Shown one piece after another: positions 46,190 to 54,964 of a DNA stretch of 64,000 nucleotides (positions are counted from its first letter, which is position 1; each line of letters begins with the position of its first letter). The stretch spans positions 46,216 to 110,215 of the forward strand of contig NZ_BJZU01000033.1 of the NCBI RefSeq assembly GCF_007992195.1, read 5' to 3'. Position numbers and translations under genes: made by a program. The DNA is from Methylobacterium oxalidis (GTDB lineage Bacteria > Pseudomonadota > Alphaproteobacteria > Rhizobiales > Beijerinckiaceae). The notes beneath the pieces were generated by a model. The model did no database searches, was not told the DNA's origin, and worked only from the letters and a program-made list of their open reading frames with translations.

Positions 46190-48198
46190 CAGTCGTCGAG
46201 CCTCTTCGGGTCGATCCCATAGGCGCGCAGCCGCTCGGCGACCACCGCCTTGTCCTTGCCCGCCTTCACGGCGGCCTTGGCCTCGGAGATGGCGCGGCCG
46301 GCGCTGTAGCCGTCCGGCAGCGGCGTGCGGTCCGCGTCTTTCGCGACAGTCGGCGCGCCCGGCTGGCTACCCTTCTGCGCGCCCTGGTACTCCCGGAATC
46401 GGGTGTAGGGGCTCGGCAGGGCGCGGATCGCCTGATCGGCCTCAGCTTGGCTCATCTCGCTCCGCAGCGCCTTGCCCGCGATCTCGCCGGCGGCCGCCTG
46501 GTAGTCCGCCAGCCCGCGGAAAGTGTCGGCGATGATCGCGTTGCCGCCCTGGCTCTTCAGGAGCGACGGCAGAGAGTTCTTGAAGGCCGCGCCCTCGCGG
46601 TCCGACGTGGCGCCGGAGCCCGGCACGCGCATCTGCGGGGTGAGCTTGTCGACGAGCGCCGAGAAGGCCTCCATTTCGCCCATCTTGCCGCCGGTCAGGC
46701 TGTTGGCGATGGAGGTGAGGCTGACATCGTTCGCGTACTGCGCGAGGCCGAGCCGGGCCTCGGCGAGGCGACCCGTGTTGATCTGGGCGGCGAAGTTCGA
46801 GAGCGTCTCGATGTCGGCGCGCAGTGGCACGGCCCGGTCGGCCGCCTCCACCATCTCGCCGTAGCGCTTGGCCGCGAGCTCGTTCGCCTTCTCGGAGAAC
46901 TTGCCGGCGCCCTTCGTGTCGACGTTGACCGTAGTTTTGCCGCTGCCGATGCCGAACGGCTTGCCGTCGGCGCCCATCCCGGCCGGCTGATCCGCGGTCA
47001 GACCGTAGGCGGTCCGCTCCTCAGGCGTCATCGGCCGCGGCTGCTGACCGGCGATGATGACCCGCGACTTGTCCGGGTCGGTTGGGTGCAGCGCCACCAT
47101 GCCGACGCCCGGCATGCTCTGATAGGTGAACTTGTCGTCCTTCTCGGCCTTGTAGATCGGCTGCCCGTTCGTCACGTCGACCACGGTGTCGCCCACCGTC
47201 GCGGTCTGCCGCTTGCCCTGGCCCATGGGGATGATCTGCGCCGTCGACTGGTTGAAGAGCACGGGCTGGTCGCCCATCGTGGTCAGCGACCACGCGCTCT
47301 CCTTCCCCTTCAGCAGGTTGCCGTAGATCTGGGTCGCGAAGGCGCGCGTCTCCGGGTTGCGCCACGCCGCGGTGAGGGCGGTCTGCATCTGCGGCGTGAT
47401 CCGGGCCGCGGGCGAGCCGAACCCGGCGAAGCCCTGCGCAGCGGGCGCGGCGGCCGCCGGCACGGGCTGGCCCGGGATCTGGAACCCGGCCGGCTGAGCG
47501 TCGGGCGCCGGCATGTCAGCCTGCGGGATCCCGCGGGCGATCGAGAGCACCTTGGCGCCGTACTTCGGGTCGGTCGCGTAGCCCGAGCGCTGCAGGGCGT
47601 CGGCCTGCGCCTCCAGTCCCTGCGCGCCCTTCAGGCCAGCATAGCGGGGATTGGCGTTGATGAAGTCGGCATAGCCCGCGGCGCTCGCCGCCATGGAGGG
47701 GAACGCCCGGAAGCTGTCGTTCACGCGGGTCGGGACGCCATCGATCACCTCGGTGGTCGCCAGCGTGTTCCCGCCAGGGGAACCGTGCGACTTGATCCCG
47801 AAATAGTTGTTGCCCGGGGCCGACCTGCCCCAGCCTGTCTCGATCGCCGACTGCGCCAGGATGATGCGCGGGTCGACGCCGGTCGCCTTCGAGGCCTCGA
47901 TCGCGTGCGGCATCATCGCGGAGATGAAGTCGGCGTTGGACCCGGCGAGCTTCGGCGATACGGACGGGGCCGAGCCGCTCAGGCCCACGAAGGTCGGGGT
48001 GGATCGCGGCGATGCGGCGTCAGCGGCGGCCGGCGCGGACGCGACAGCAGCCGGAGCCGTCGAGCCGCCCTGGTAGGCGCTCATCAGGTTGGTGATCAGG
48101 TCCGGCGCCTCTTCCTCGAGGGCCTGCTTACGCGCGGCCGTGTAGGAATCGCCGAAGCTCTTCCCGATGCCGCTCACCATCTCGTAGACGCTGGGCAT
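46189..48198 (-). CDS. Phage ejection protein with N-terminal glucosaminidase domain
   Basis: A 669-residue virion-associated protein. Residues about 90-220 form a FlgJ-type glucosaminidase: MMPHAIEASKATGVDPRIILAQSAIETGWG contains the catalytic Glu of the SAIETGWG motif, then NYFGIKSHGSPGG and YADFINANPRYAGL. This would open peptidoglycan during DNA entry. The rest is helical and Gly/Ala-rich, as in P22 gp20-type ejection proteins. It couples to both neighbours by six-base gap and one-base overlap. Confidence 0.82.
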   Translation of the reverse strand: MPSVYEMVSGIGKSFGDSYTAARKQALEEEAPDLITNLMSAYQGGSTAPAAVASAPAAADAASPRSTPTFVGLSGSAPSVSPKLAGSNADFISAMMPHAIEASKATGVDPRIILAQSAIETGWGRSAPGNNYFGIKSHGSPGGNTLATTEVIDGVPTRVNDSFRAFPSMAASAAGYADFINANPRYAGLKGAQGLEAQADALQRSGYATDPKYGAKVLSIARGIPQADMPAPDAQPAGFQIPGQPVPAAAAPAAQGFAGFGSPAARITPQMQTALTAAWRNPETRAFATQIYGNLLKGKESAWSLTTMGDQPVLFNQSTAQIIPMGQGKRQTATVGDTVVDVTNGQPIYKAEKDDKFTYQSMPGVGMVALHPTDPDKSRVIIAGQQPRPMTPEERTAYGLTADQPAGMGADGKPFGIGSGKTTVNVDTKGAGKFSEKANELAAKRYGEMVEAADRAVPLRADIETLSNFAAQINTGRLAEARLGLAQYANDVSLTSIANSLTGGKMGEMEAFSALVDKLTPQMRVPGSGATSDREGAAFKNSLPSLLKSQGGNAIIADTFRGLADYQAAAGEIAGKALRSEMSQAEADQAIRALPSPYTRFREYQGAQKGSQPGAPTVAKDADRTPLPDGYSAGRAISEAKAAVKAGKDKAVVAERLRAYGIDPKRLDD

Positions 48199-48204
48199 CG
48201 GCGA

Positions 48205-48921
48205 TCACCCGAAGATGCTGAAGGCGGAGGACAGGTTCTTCCCGATGTTGCCCATCGCGTTGCCGTTGCCCGCCAGCGCGCCGAGGCCACCGGAGAAGAT
48301 GTTGGCGATGCCGAGGATACCGCCGAGCTCGTTCTGAGCCTGCTGCTGCTTCGCCTTGTAGCCGTCCATGACGAGACCGGCGTTCGTGACGCCGGAGTTG
48401 TAGGCGATGTTGCCCTTCGCCGCGCCGATCGTGCCGGCGAGGTTACCCATCTGCCCGAACGTGCCGGCCTGCCCTGTGCTCGCGGCGAAGCGCTCGGCGT
48501 CGAGACCCTTCAGGCCGTTCAGCCAGTTGCCGTACTCGGAGGAGGCAAGCCCGGAGGCGAACTTCATCGCGTCCGCGTCGGCGTTGCCGGACGCCAGCGT
48601 GCCGTTCACGGCGCGGATGCGCTGCAGGCCTTCCATGCCCTGGTCGAGGTTGAACGTGTAGCCTGGGCTCGCCGTGAAGGCGGAGCGGGCCCGCGTGGTG
48701 CCGTCGGCGCCGTTCACGCCGAGCGCGTCCTGGTAGAGCGCGGAGCCCTTCCCGTACTCGGTGGCGAGGTTGCCGAAGATGCCGCCCGCCTTGCCGTAGG
48801 CGTCGGCGCCGCGGGCGTAGCCCTCGTCGAGGTAGCTGTTGGCGGAATCCTGGCCCATGGCCACGGTCTTCTGCGCCCCCTGGACGTACTTGGTCGGGCT
48901 CGGGCCCCCGAAGATGCTCAT
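48205..48921 (-). CDS. Phage ejection protein, gp7-like
   Basis: A 238-residue Gly/Ala/Asn-rich protein. The motif FTASPGYTFNLDQGMEGLQRIRAVNGTLASGNADADAMKF is found in small virion proteins of many podovirus-like prophages, often labelled DNA transfer protein. Its C-terminus (GGILGIANIFSGGLGALAGNGNAMGNIG) is hydrophobic and Gly-rich, suited to membrane insertion. It stands where P22 gene 7 would be. Confidence 0.7.
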   Translation of the reverse strand: MSIFGGPSPTKYVQGAQKTVAMGQDSANSYLDEGYARGADAYGKAGGIFGNLATEYGKGSALYQDALGVNGADGTTRARSAFTASPGYTFNLDQGMEGLQRIRAVNGTLASGNADADAMKFASGLASSEYGNWLNGLKGLDAERFAASTGQAGTFGQMGNLAGTIGAAKGNIAYNSGVTNAGLVMDGYKAKQQQAQNELGGILGIANIFSGGLGALAGNGNAMGNIGKNLSSAFSIFG

Positions 48922-48930
48922 GGTGGATCC

Positions 48931-49098
48931 TCAGGCTTCGAGGGCGGCGATGCGGGCTTCGAGCGCCTTCACGTAGGCGAGCAGCCCGGCGAGGAAGCGG
49001 AAGGTCTCGGGCGTCATCGTCCCGAGCTTCGGATCGACGGCCGGCGCCTGCGCGGCGGGCATCTGCGGCGCGGGCTTCGGGGCGGGGCTGTCGCTCAT
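48931..49098 (-). CDS. Small phage protein with C-terminal coiled coil
   Basis: A 55-residue protein: Pro/Ala-rich first half (PAPKPAPQMPAAQAPAVDPK) then TPETFRFLAGLLAYVKALEARIAALEA, a short leucine-heptad coil. Its ATG overlaps the stop of the gp10-like gene (ATGA), so it is coupled to it. In P22 the tail needle gene (26) occupies this slot; this is far too short for a needle, so no function is claimed. Confidence 0.6.
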   Translation of the reverse strand: MSDSPAPKPAPQMPAAQAPAVDPKLGTMTPETFRFLAGLLAYVKALEARIAALEA

Positions 49099-50516
49099 TC
49101 GGTCCTCAGATCCACGGCCTGGGCGCCGCCGAGCAGCGCGACGTAGACGGGGTCGGACACCTCGATGCGCCACTGCCGGCCCTGCGGGCCCGACATGCCG
49201 GTGCGCAGCACGTTCACCCGCGTCCGGCTCTCGCCCTGGCGCCCGAGCGCGCGGCGCAGCGGGTTCGACCAGGTCCTGCCGCCGTCGTCCGACCAGGAGA
49301 TCAGGATCTGCGGGTCGCGGATCGTGCTCTTCGGCGTGAGGCGGCCCGTGCCGAGCACGAAGTCGAAGTCAGCGCGCGGGATCGCGATGCGGGACGGGAA
49401 GGCGGCGGAGGGCAGGCTCTCAATCCGCAGGCGCAGCGGCGCGCCGTCCTCGTCGAAGGCGTCTTCCCGGACCTCGAGGAGCCCGGTGCTGGCCGTGTCG
49501 CCGACGAGCCAGCGCCCGAACGCGTTCACGCTCTGCGAGGCCCGCCAGCGCGTGGCCTGATGGCTCGCCCGCTCGTGCCATTGCTCCGTCGTGAGATCGA
49601 ACACCCAGGTCCGGCCCGGCATCGAGACGACCCAGCAGGCGTGACCCGCCACAAGGTGCGCCGAGGCCTCGATCGACTCCGGGTCGACCTTCGCCGCGGC
49701 GGCGAGGTCGCGCTCGACATCGTGGTTCGAGATCCGGACCGGGGAGTAGCCGTTGAGCCGGTACACGACCTTGTCGTCGCCGACCCAGATCAGCTCGTTC
49801 GACCAGCCTTCCTCATGGCCGGAGACAGCCCAAGGCCCGACAAGGCCGCGCGGGATGCCCGTCACGCGGGCCAGCGGGAAGCCGGTCTCCTGCGCCGGGC
49901 CGCCGTAGACGCCGATGCCGGAGGGGCCGAACAGGAAGAGCTCGTCGCGGAACGCGATGGCCCGCAAGAGCCCGCCGGGCCGCGCCTGCTCCGTCGTGGT
50001 GTCGAGCGTGGAGAAGGTGAGCTGGTTCACCTTCGAGGCGAAGCACTTGCCGTTGCCGGCGGTGAAGAACAGGAACCCGAACAGCTCGGCCACCGAGTTC
50101 GGGGCGGGCAGGTCGCCGGGCAGGGCGAGCGGCATCGGGGCGCCGCCCGTGGAGAGCGTGTAGGCGCCGTACTCCGTCACCGCGACGGCGTCGGGGATCG
50201 GAGCCCGGTTGTTGCGCGCTATCGTGACCCGCTTCGAGCCGGGTAGGGGCCCGAGGTTCGTGACCGCCCCGTCCTCGGTGATGCGCACCAGCGCGTCGCG
50301 GTAGGCGCCGTAGACGAGGCTGCCGACATGCCGGAACGCGCGCGGGCCCGTCAGGCCCGTGTCGGCGAAGCGGGCGAGGCCCGGCACGCGGCGGCGCGAG
50401 ACCGGCGCGCGGGCGCCGTCGCCGAGCTTCTCGACAAAGGCGTTGATGAGCCGCCCGCCCCCCTCGGCGTCGGAGAGCCCGGGCCGGGATGAGAGGGGGA
50501 AATCGATGGAGGCCAA
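49095..50516 (-). CDS. P22 gp10-like packaged-DNA stabilisation / tail protein
   Basis: A 473-residue beta-rich protein similar to P22 gp10 (tail accessory). Its opening DFPLSSRPGLSDAEGGGRLINAFVEKLGDGARAPVSRRRVPGL (quoted in parts) is the family pattern, followed by beta-propeller-like repeats with GxxT/GxxS turns. gp10 plugs the portal after packaging. The start is TTG at 50516, the only candidate that keeps the conserved N-terminus; AAAGGG lies about ten bases upstream. It ends four bases inside the next gene. Confidence 0.8.
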   Translation of the reverse strand: MASIDFPLSSRPGLSDAEGGGRLINAFVEKLGDGARAPVSRRRVPGLARFADTGLTGPRAFRHVGSLVYGAYRDALVRITEDGAVTNLGPLPGSKRVTIARNNRAPIPDAVAVTEYGAYTLSTGGAPMPLALPGDLPAPNSVAELFGFLFFTAGNGKCFASKVNQLTFSTLDTTTEQARPGGLLRAIAFRDELFLFGPSGIGVYGGPAQETGFPLARVTGIPRGLVGPWAVSGHEEGWSNELIWVGDDKVVYRLNGYSPVRISNHDVERDLAAAAKVDPESIEASAHLVAGHACWVVSMPGRTWVFDLTTEQWHERASHQATRWRASQSVNAFGRWLVGDTASTGLLEVREDAFDEDGAPLRLRIESLPSAAFPSRIAIPRADFDFVLGTGRLTPKSTIRDPQILISWSDDGGRTWSNPLRRALGRQGESRTRVNVLRTGMSGPQGRQWRIEVSDPVYVALLGGAQAVDLRTE

Positions 50517-50540
50517 GGCCGACCCTTTATCTCAGCGCGC

Positions 50541-52514
50541 TCAGTTGCCGACGGCGTACCAGTGGCACCCCTCGCCGGCAGCGCCGACGGTGCCGCCCGA
50601 GACGTACCGGACAACGCAGGTGAAGCCGGTGGTCGAGAGCCCGTTGGAGCTCGCGCTCTCCATCGTGGTCGACGCCGTGGTAGCCTGCTGCACCGTGGTC
50701 TGCACCGAGAAGACGTTGGCCGTGAACGCCGTCGGGAAGGTTACGGCGAGGTTGCCGCCGGCAGCGCCGGCGACCGTGCCCCACTGTTCGATCAGGCCGT
50801 CGTTCCACTTCCGGTAGCCGGGATTGGCGAGGCTCTGCGCCGTGATCCAGCGGGCCGCGCTCGGCAACTGCGCGGTGGTGGCCTGGCCGGAGAGGTCCGA
50901 GAACGCCGGTTGCGCCGCGGCCGGAACGCCGGCGGTGCTGATCGAGGTCAGGAATTGCGAGGCGGTGGCCGCCTTGCTCTGCACGCCGCCAAGCGTCGAG
51001 GCGGTGGGCGCCGGCAGTTGCGAGGCGGCGACCGTGCCGCTGATGTTGGAGAACGCGGGCTGCGCAGAGACCGGGACGCCATCGGTGCCGATCGCCGTTA
51101 GGAACTGGCTCGCCGTTGCCGCCTTCGACTGGACGCCGCCGAGAGTGGTGGCAGAGGGTAGCGGGAGCCGGGCGGCCGGCAGGGTGCCGGTGCCAAGGTC
51201 CGACGCCGAGCCGCTCGTCGCGACGGTGGCGAGCGTCGGCCGGCTGCTGAGATCGGTGTAGGCGCCGCTGGTGGCGACCGTGGCAAGGGTGGGCGCGGTG
51301 TAGGAGAGGACGCCGGTGGTCGCGTTGTACGCCAGCGAGCCCGTCGCGCTGATCGAGGATCGGGCCCGTCCTTGCGTGAAATAGAGGTTGCTCGTGCCCT
51401 CCGGCAGCGCGTCCGTGTTGGCTGGACCTGAGCCGCCGCCCGTCGGCATGCCGAACGTCAGCGCGCCCGTGGTGTCGATGCCCGTGACGAAGGAGCCGCC
51501 GGCCGCGGTGGCGCTCTTCACGCCGCCGAGGGCGCCGGCGGTGGGAGCGGGAAGGCGCGCGGCAGGAAGCGTCCCGGTCCCGAGGTCGCTGGCGCTCCCG
51601 CTCGTGGCGACGGCCGCCAGCGTCGGCGCCGTGTAGCTGATCGCCCCGGTGGTGCTGTTGTAGCTGAGGGAGCCGCTGGCGCTGATGCTGGCGCGCGCTC
51701 GAGCCTGTGTGAAGTAGAGGTTGCTCGCCCCCTCGCTCAGAGCGTTCGTGCTCGAGGGGATCGCGGGCGTGCCGTAGGTCAGGGCGCCGGCGGTGCTGAT
51801 GCCGGTCACGAACTGCCCGGCGCCGGCAGTCCCGGATTGGACGCCGCCCTTGGTCGACGCCGTCGGGTTCGGCAGTTGCGTCGCCGCAACGGTGCCGCTG
51901 ATGTTCGTGAATGACGGCTGCGCCGCCGTCGGCGTGCCGTCGGTGCCGATGGCGGTCAGGAAGGTGTTGCTCGTCGCCGCGAGGGATTTCACGCCGCCCA
52001 GCGTCGTCGCTGCCGGGAGCGGCAGACGCGCCGCCTGGAGCGTGCCCGCGCCGAGGTCGCTCGCCGATCCCGAAGTAGCGACGGTCGCGAGCGTCGGCTT
52101 GCCGGTCAGCGAGTTCCAGGTGCCATCGAAGAGCGTCGGCTTGCCGAGGAGGTCGGCCCACTGCCCACTCGTGGCGACTGTGGCGAGGACCGGCCGGCCG
52201 GAGAGGTCACCGTAGGCGCCCGTAGTAGCGACTGCAGCCAGCCCGAGGTTTGTGCGCGCGGCGGCCGCGCTGACCAAGTCGGAAAGGTTGTTCGCCGGGA
52301 GGAGTACACTGGACGGGACGGAAGCAAACCACGAGGCGAGCGAGCGCGTCGTGCCGTCACTCGTGACTATGAGACCGCTCGCGTCGCCGGAGGACCCAGT
52401 GCCTGTGACTACCAGCCGCTCGGTAGTCGTCGTCTTGAACGTTGCGGACGGCAGGCTCTGCGCCAGCGCTGCGGCCGGAAGGAGCGCGGCGAGGAGCGCA
52501 AGGATCAGGCGCAT
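50541..52514 (-). CDS. Repetitive phage tail fibre with predicted Sec signal
   Basis: A 657-residue Ala/Thr/Ser/Gly-rich fibre built of repeats: VATSGSASDLG(T/A)GTL followed by AARLP, then GGV(K/Q)S; NLYFTQ(A/G)RAR occurs twice; ASQFLTAIGTDG-type strands recur. The C-terminus (YRKWNDGLIEQWGTVAG to GEGCHWYAVGN) is the gp53-like tip domain. It begins at ATG 52514 with MRLILALLAALLPAAALAQS, a convincing signal peptide, which is unusual for a virion protein assembled in the cytoplasm. It follows the gp4-like gene by eight bases. Confidence 0.8.
   Translation of the reverse strand: MRLILALLAALLPAAALAQSLPSATFKTTTTERLVVTGTGSSGDASGLIVTSDGTTRSLASWFASVPSSVLLPANNLSDLVSAAAARTNLGLAAVATTGAYGDLSGRPVLATVATSGQWADLLGKPTLFDGTWNSLTGKPTLATVATSGSASDLGAGTLQAARLPLPAATTLGGVKSLAATSNTFLTAIGTDGTPTAAQPSFTNISGTVAATQLPNPTASTKGGVQSGTAGAGQFVTGISTAGALTYGTPAIPSSTNALSEGASNLYFTQARARASISASGSLSYNSTTGAISYTAPTLAAVATSGSASDLGTGTLPAARLPAPTAGALGGVKSATAAGGSFVTGIDTTGALTFGMPTGGGSGPANTDALPEGTSNLYFTQGRARSSISATGSLAYNATTGVLSYTAPTLATVATSGAYTDLSSRPTLATVATSGSASDLGTGTLPAARLPLPSATTLGGVQSKAATASQFLTAIGTDGVPVSAQPAFSNISGTVAASQLPAPTASTLGGVQSKAATASQFLTSISTAGVPAAAQPAFSDLSGQATTAQLPSAARWITAQSLANPGYRKWNDGLIEQWGTVAGAAGGNLAVTFPTAFTANVFSVQTTVQQATTASTTMESASSNGLSTTGFTCVVRYVSGGTVGAAGEGCHWYAVGN
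50840..52215 (-). repeat. Internal repeat array of the tail fibre gene
   Basis: DNA repeats of roughly 90-200 bases encode the fibre's VATSGSASDLG, LGGVQS and NLYFTQ units. Copies differ at many third positions, so they are old and selected rather than freshly duplicated. Confidence 0.7.
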
Positions 52515-52522
52515 CGAGGATC

Positions 52523-53044
52523 TCACGAGACGGCGAGGATGCCGCCGTTGTTCCAGAGCTTTCCCGGCACGGACGGCAGCGTGGTCGGCAGGGTTGGCAG
52601 CAGCGCCTCGATCGCCTCCGGCGTGAGGCTCGAGGTGAGCGATGCGGGGACGGACGAGGAGCCGCCGCCCGCAAGGACACGAGGGCAACGCCGCCCCCAG
52701 AACGCCTCGGTCCGCAGTGGGCGCCGGGCCGTGTAGACCCGGTAGGCGAGCTTCAGGTCGGTGCGGGCGCGCTCGCCCGCCGCGGCGAGATCCGTCGCCT
52801 TCTGGCCGGCAATCCCGAACGGCACCAACGCGGCCTCGGCGACGATCGCGGCGAGCGCCAGGTAGACTGCGTCGTCGATCTCGTCGCCGTTGACCTTGGC
52901 CACCTCGTCGTCGAGCAGCTTCGCGCAGACCGGCTCGATCAGGTCATCGACCTCGGCCCGGTCCTCGTCGGACGGCGCTTGGCCGGCCGCGAGCACCCCG
53001 AGATCCTTCAGGACCCGGGCGATGAGCTGATCGCGCGTGCGCAC
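52523..53044 (-). CDS. P22 gp4-like tail accessory / head completion protein
   Basis: A 173-residue mostly helical protein in the P22 gene 4 position, after coat. Its first half TRDQLIARVLKDLGVLAAGQ, then DEDRAEVDDLIEPVCAKLLDD and AVYLALAAIVAEAALVPFGI match the family that forms the first ring under the portal. Tail residues after 115 are Ser/Thr/Pro-rich. It begins two bases after the stop of the coiled-coil gene, and overlaps nothing. Confidence 0.75.
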   Translation of the reverse strand: MRTRDQLIARVLKDLGVLAAGQAPSDEDRAEVDDLIEPVCAKLLDDEVAKVNGDEIDDAVYLALAAIVAEAALVPFGIAGQKATDLAAAGERARTDLKLAYRVYTARRPLRTEAFWGRRCPRVLAGGGSSSVPASLTSSLTPEAIEALLPTLPTTLPSVPGKLWNNGGILAVS

Positions 53045-53045
53045 G

Positions 53046-53585
53046 TCAGCGGGCCTTGGCGGGCTTCGCGGGCGCGGCCGGGGCCGTGGCAGCCTCGAGG
53101 TCGGCGCGGGTCTGGTCGAGCTCGGCCTTCAGGGCGTCGAGCGCGGCCTTCGCATCGTCGCGCTCGGAGACCGCGAAGCCGCCGTCGGCCTGGGCCTTGT
53201 CGAGGTCGGCCTTGAGCGCCACGAGCGCGGCGGCCGCCTTCTCCAGCTCGACCTCGGCCGCGTCGATCTCGGCGACGAGGCGCTCGTTCTCCGCGGCGCC
53301 GGCCTCGATGATGGCCTTCAGGCGCTCGATCTCGGCGACGGCAGCCTCCAGCGCGCCGGCCGGCGCGTCGGTGGCGGGATCGGCCTCGGCGTGGGTCGGC
53401 ACGTACTCGCGGCCCTGCAGGCGGGCGCTGAGCGCGTCGGCCGTGGCGAGCGCGGGATCGGTGATGCAGTCCGGGGAGGCATGCCAGCCCTCGGGCAGGC
53501 CCTCACCGGGCGCGAGATCGAAGATGCGAGCCGCGCCGTCGGGCTGATACGCCCAGGTCGCGACAGTCTCGGTGTTGGTATCCAT
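53046..53585 (-). CDS. Coiled-coil phage protein next to coat
   Basis: A 179-residue protein. The first 50 residues (WAYQPDGAARIFDLAPGEGLPEGWHASP) match a small domain common just downstream of coat genes in alphaproteobacterial phages. Residues 80-165 form a long charged coiled coil (ALEAAVAEIERLKAIIEAGA; LEKAAAALVALKADLDKAQA). The tail is Ala/Pro/Lys. ATG 53585 has GAGG six bases before it; a GTG start at 53618 is the alternative. Possibly a capsid decoration or connector protein. Confidence 0.6.
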   Translation of the reverse strand: MDTNTETVATWAYQPDGAARIFDLAPGEGLPEGWHASPDCITDPALATADALSARLQGREYVPTHAEADPATDAPAGALEAAVAEIERLKAIIEAGAAENERLVAEIDAAEVELEKAAAALVALKADLDKAQADGGFAVSERDDAKAALDALKAELDQTRADLEAATAPAAPAKPAKAR

Positions 53586-53631
53586 GAACGCCTCGTCGGG
53601 TCGGGGCGGGGCGCTCACGGCCCCAGAACGA

Positions 53632-53659
53632 CGAAGGGCGCCACGAGGGCGCCCTTTCG
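53632..53659. terminator. Hairpin between coat and coiled-coil gene
   Basis: Stem aagggcgcc / ggcgccctt with a five-base loop. The minus strand continues UUCGUCGUUC, as after the hairpin at 41402. It lies 22 bases beyond the coat stop. Confidence 0.7.
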
Positions 53660-53681
53660 TCTTAGCGGTGGAGGGTCAGGC

Positions 53682-54920
53682 TCAGCCGGCGAGGCGGACG
53701 GCCAGCTCCGGGTAGATCGCCTCCCAGCCGAACAGGATGTCGGCGCGGACGATCTCGACGTCGTTGTTGATGTCGTAGTCCTTCACGAGGCGGATCGAGA
53801 GGCCTTCCGCGCTCTCCTGCGCCTTCCAGTTCACGCCGTCGGGCATCTCCAGCGGCACGGTGACCATGGCCAGGGCGTTCTTGTGGAAGCAGAGATTCTG
53901 CGAGAACACCTGGTTGGCCGCGCCGAGCACCGTGATGGCCGCGCTGTCGGCCGGGGCGGCCGAGACGGTCTGGTAGGGGCCCGAGGTGATGATCGCCGGG
54001 GAGATCGTCACCGCCGCGTTGCCGGAGCCGTCTGAGTTCACGACCGTCTGGCGGACGACGAACTGCTGCAGGTAGGGCAGCACGGTCTTGCCGCTGGAGC
54101 CCTCACCCGGGACCGGGTTGACCGCGAACACGCCCGCGATCGTGAAGACGTCGCCCTCGCGCAGCACGCCGGCCTGGGAGGCGGTGAAGCCCTTCAGGTT
54201 CAGCGTCTGCACGCCGGTCTTCATCACGTCGCGGTAGGCGGAGGTCTGGTTGGCGCCATTGACGAGCGGGGTGCCAGCCTTCGAGCCGACCGTGTGGCTA
54301 CGCAGGTTCACCGACTCGTGGGTGTTGAAGCCCGCGAGGTTGCCGATCTCACCGGACGCCCAGGCCTTCGCGGCCTCCTGCGGCATGTTGAGCGTGGTCA
54401 GCGTGCCGGCAATCTTGTGGAACGCCTCGGAGGTCAGGCAGGCGCGGCGGTCCTGCTTCGGCACCGCCATCTCGGTCATGCGCTGGGCGACCGCGCCGAG
54501 CGCGGCGTAGTTCGCCGGGGTGGTGCCGGGCGTGCCGACGAGGTTCCAGACCTTCTTGTAGAGGGCGGCCCCGTAGGCATCGACTGTCTGGGCCAGCGTG
54601 ATCATCGCCGGCTTCACGTAGCGCTCGGAGTACTCGTCGACCGAGAGCGTCAGGTCCTGGGTATTGAAGTTCCAGGAGACGTGCTTGCGCTGGTCGAGCT
54701 TGATCGAGGTGCTGCCCTCCTCGACGTCCTGGTTCGAGCGGGTCGCGCCGTCGGTCGTGACGAACTTGACCGGCTTGCGGATGGTGACGGTGTCGCCGAC
54801 CTTGGCGAACTCCTTCTTGTACTGGCGGTGGGCCAGCTTGCCGAAGACGAGGTTGTTCTTCAGCTGCATCAGCGCCTCTTTGGCGATGACGCTGGGGGTG
54901 AGCAAAGCGGTATTGGCCAC
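53682..54920 (-). CDS. Major capsid protein, P22 coat family
   Basis: A 412-residue coat protein of the P22 gp5 family (430 in P22). Its opening NTALLTPSVIAKEALMQLKNNLVFGKLAHRQYKKEFAKVGDTVTIRKPV (in parts) is diagnostic. The mid-protein insertion domain and the closing DYDINNDVEIVRADILFGWE also match. GTG 54920 is the start, with GAAGGA upstream. It lies directly after the scaffold gene, as in P22. Confidence 0.92.
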   Translation of the reverse strand: MANTALLTPSVIAKEALMQLKNNLVFGKLAHRQYKKEFAKVGDTVTIRKPVKFVTTDGATRSNQDVEEGSTSIKLDQRKHVSWNFNTQDLTLSVDEYSERYVKPAMITLAQTVDAYGAALYKKVWNLVGTPGTTPANYAALGAVAQRMTEMAVPKQDRRACLTSEAFHKIAGTLTTLNMPQEAAKAWASGEIGNLAGFNTHESVNLRSHTVGSKAGTPLVNGANQTSAYRDVMKTGVQTLNLKGFTASQAGVLREGDVFTIAGVFAVNPVPGEGSSGKTVLPYLQQFVVRQTVVNSDGSGNAAVTISPAIITSGPYQTVSAAPADSAAITVLGAANQVFSQNLCFHKNALAMVTVPLEMPDGVNWKAQESAEGLSIRLVKDYDINNDVEIVRADILFGWEAIYPELAVRLAG

Positions 54921-54964
54921 GGGAATGGTCCTTCAGGTCTGATGATGCTGGGGGAGGGTGGAGA

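Noticed and set aside
50840..52215. Diversity-generating retroelement in the tail fibre
   Set aside because: No reverse transcriptase ORF in the window and no template/variable repeat pair with adenine-biased differences; the repeats are structural.
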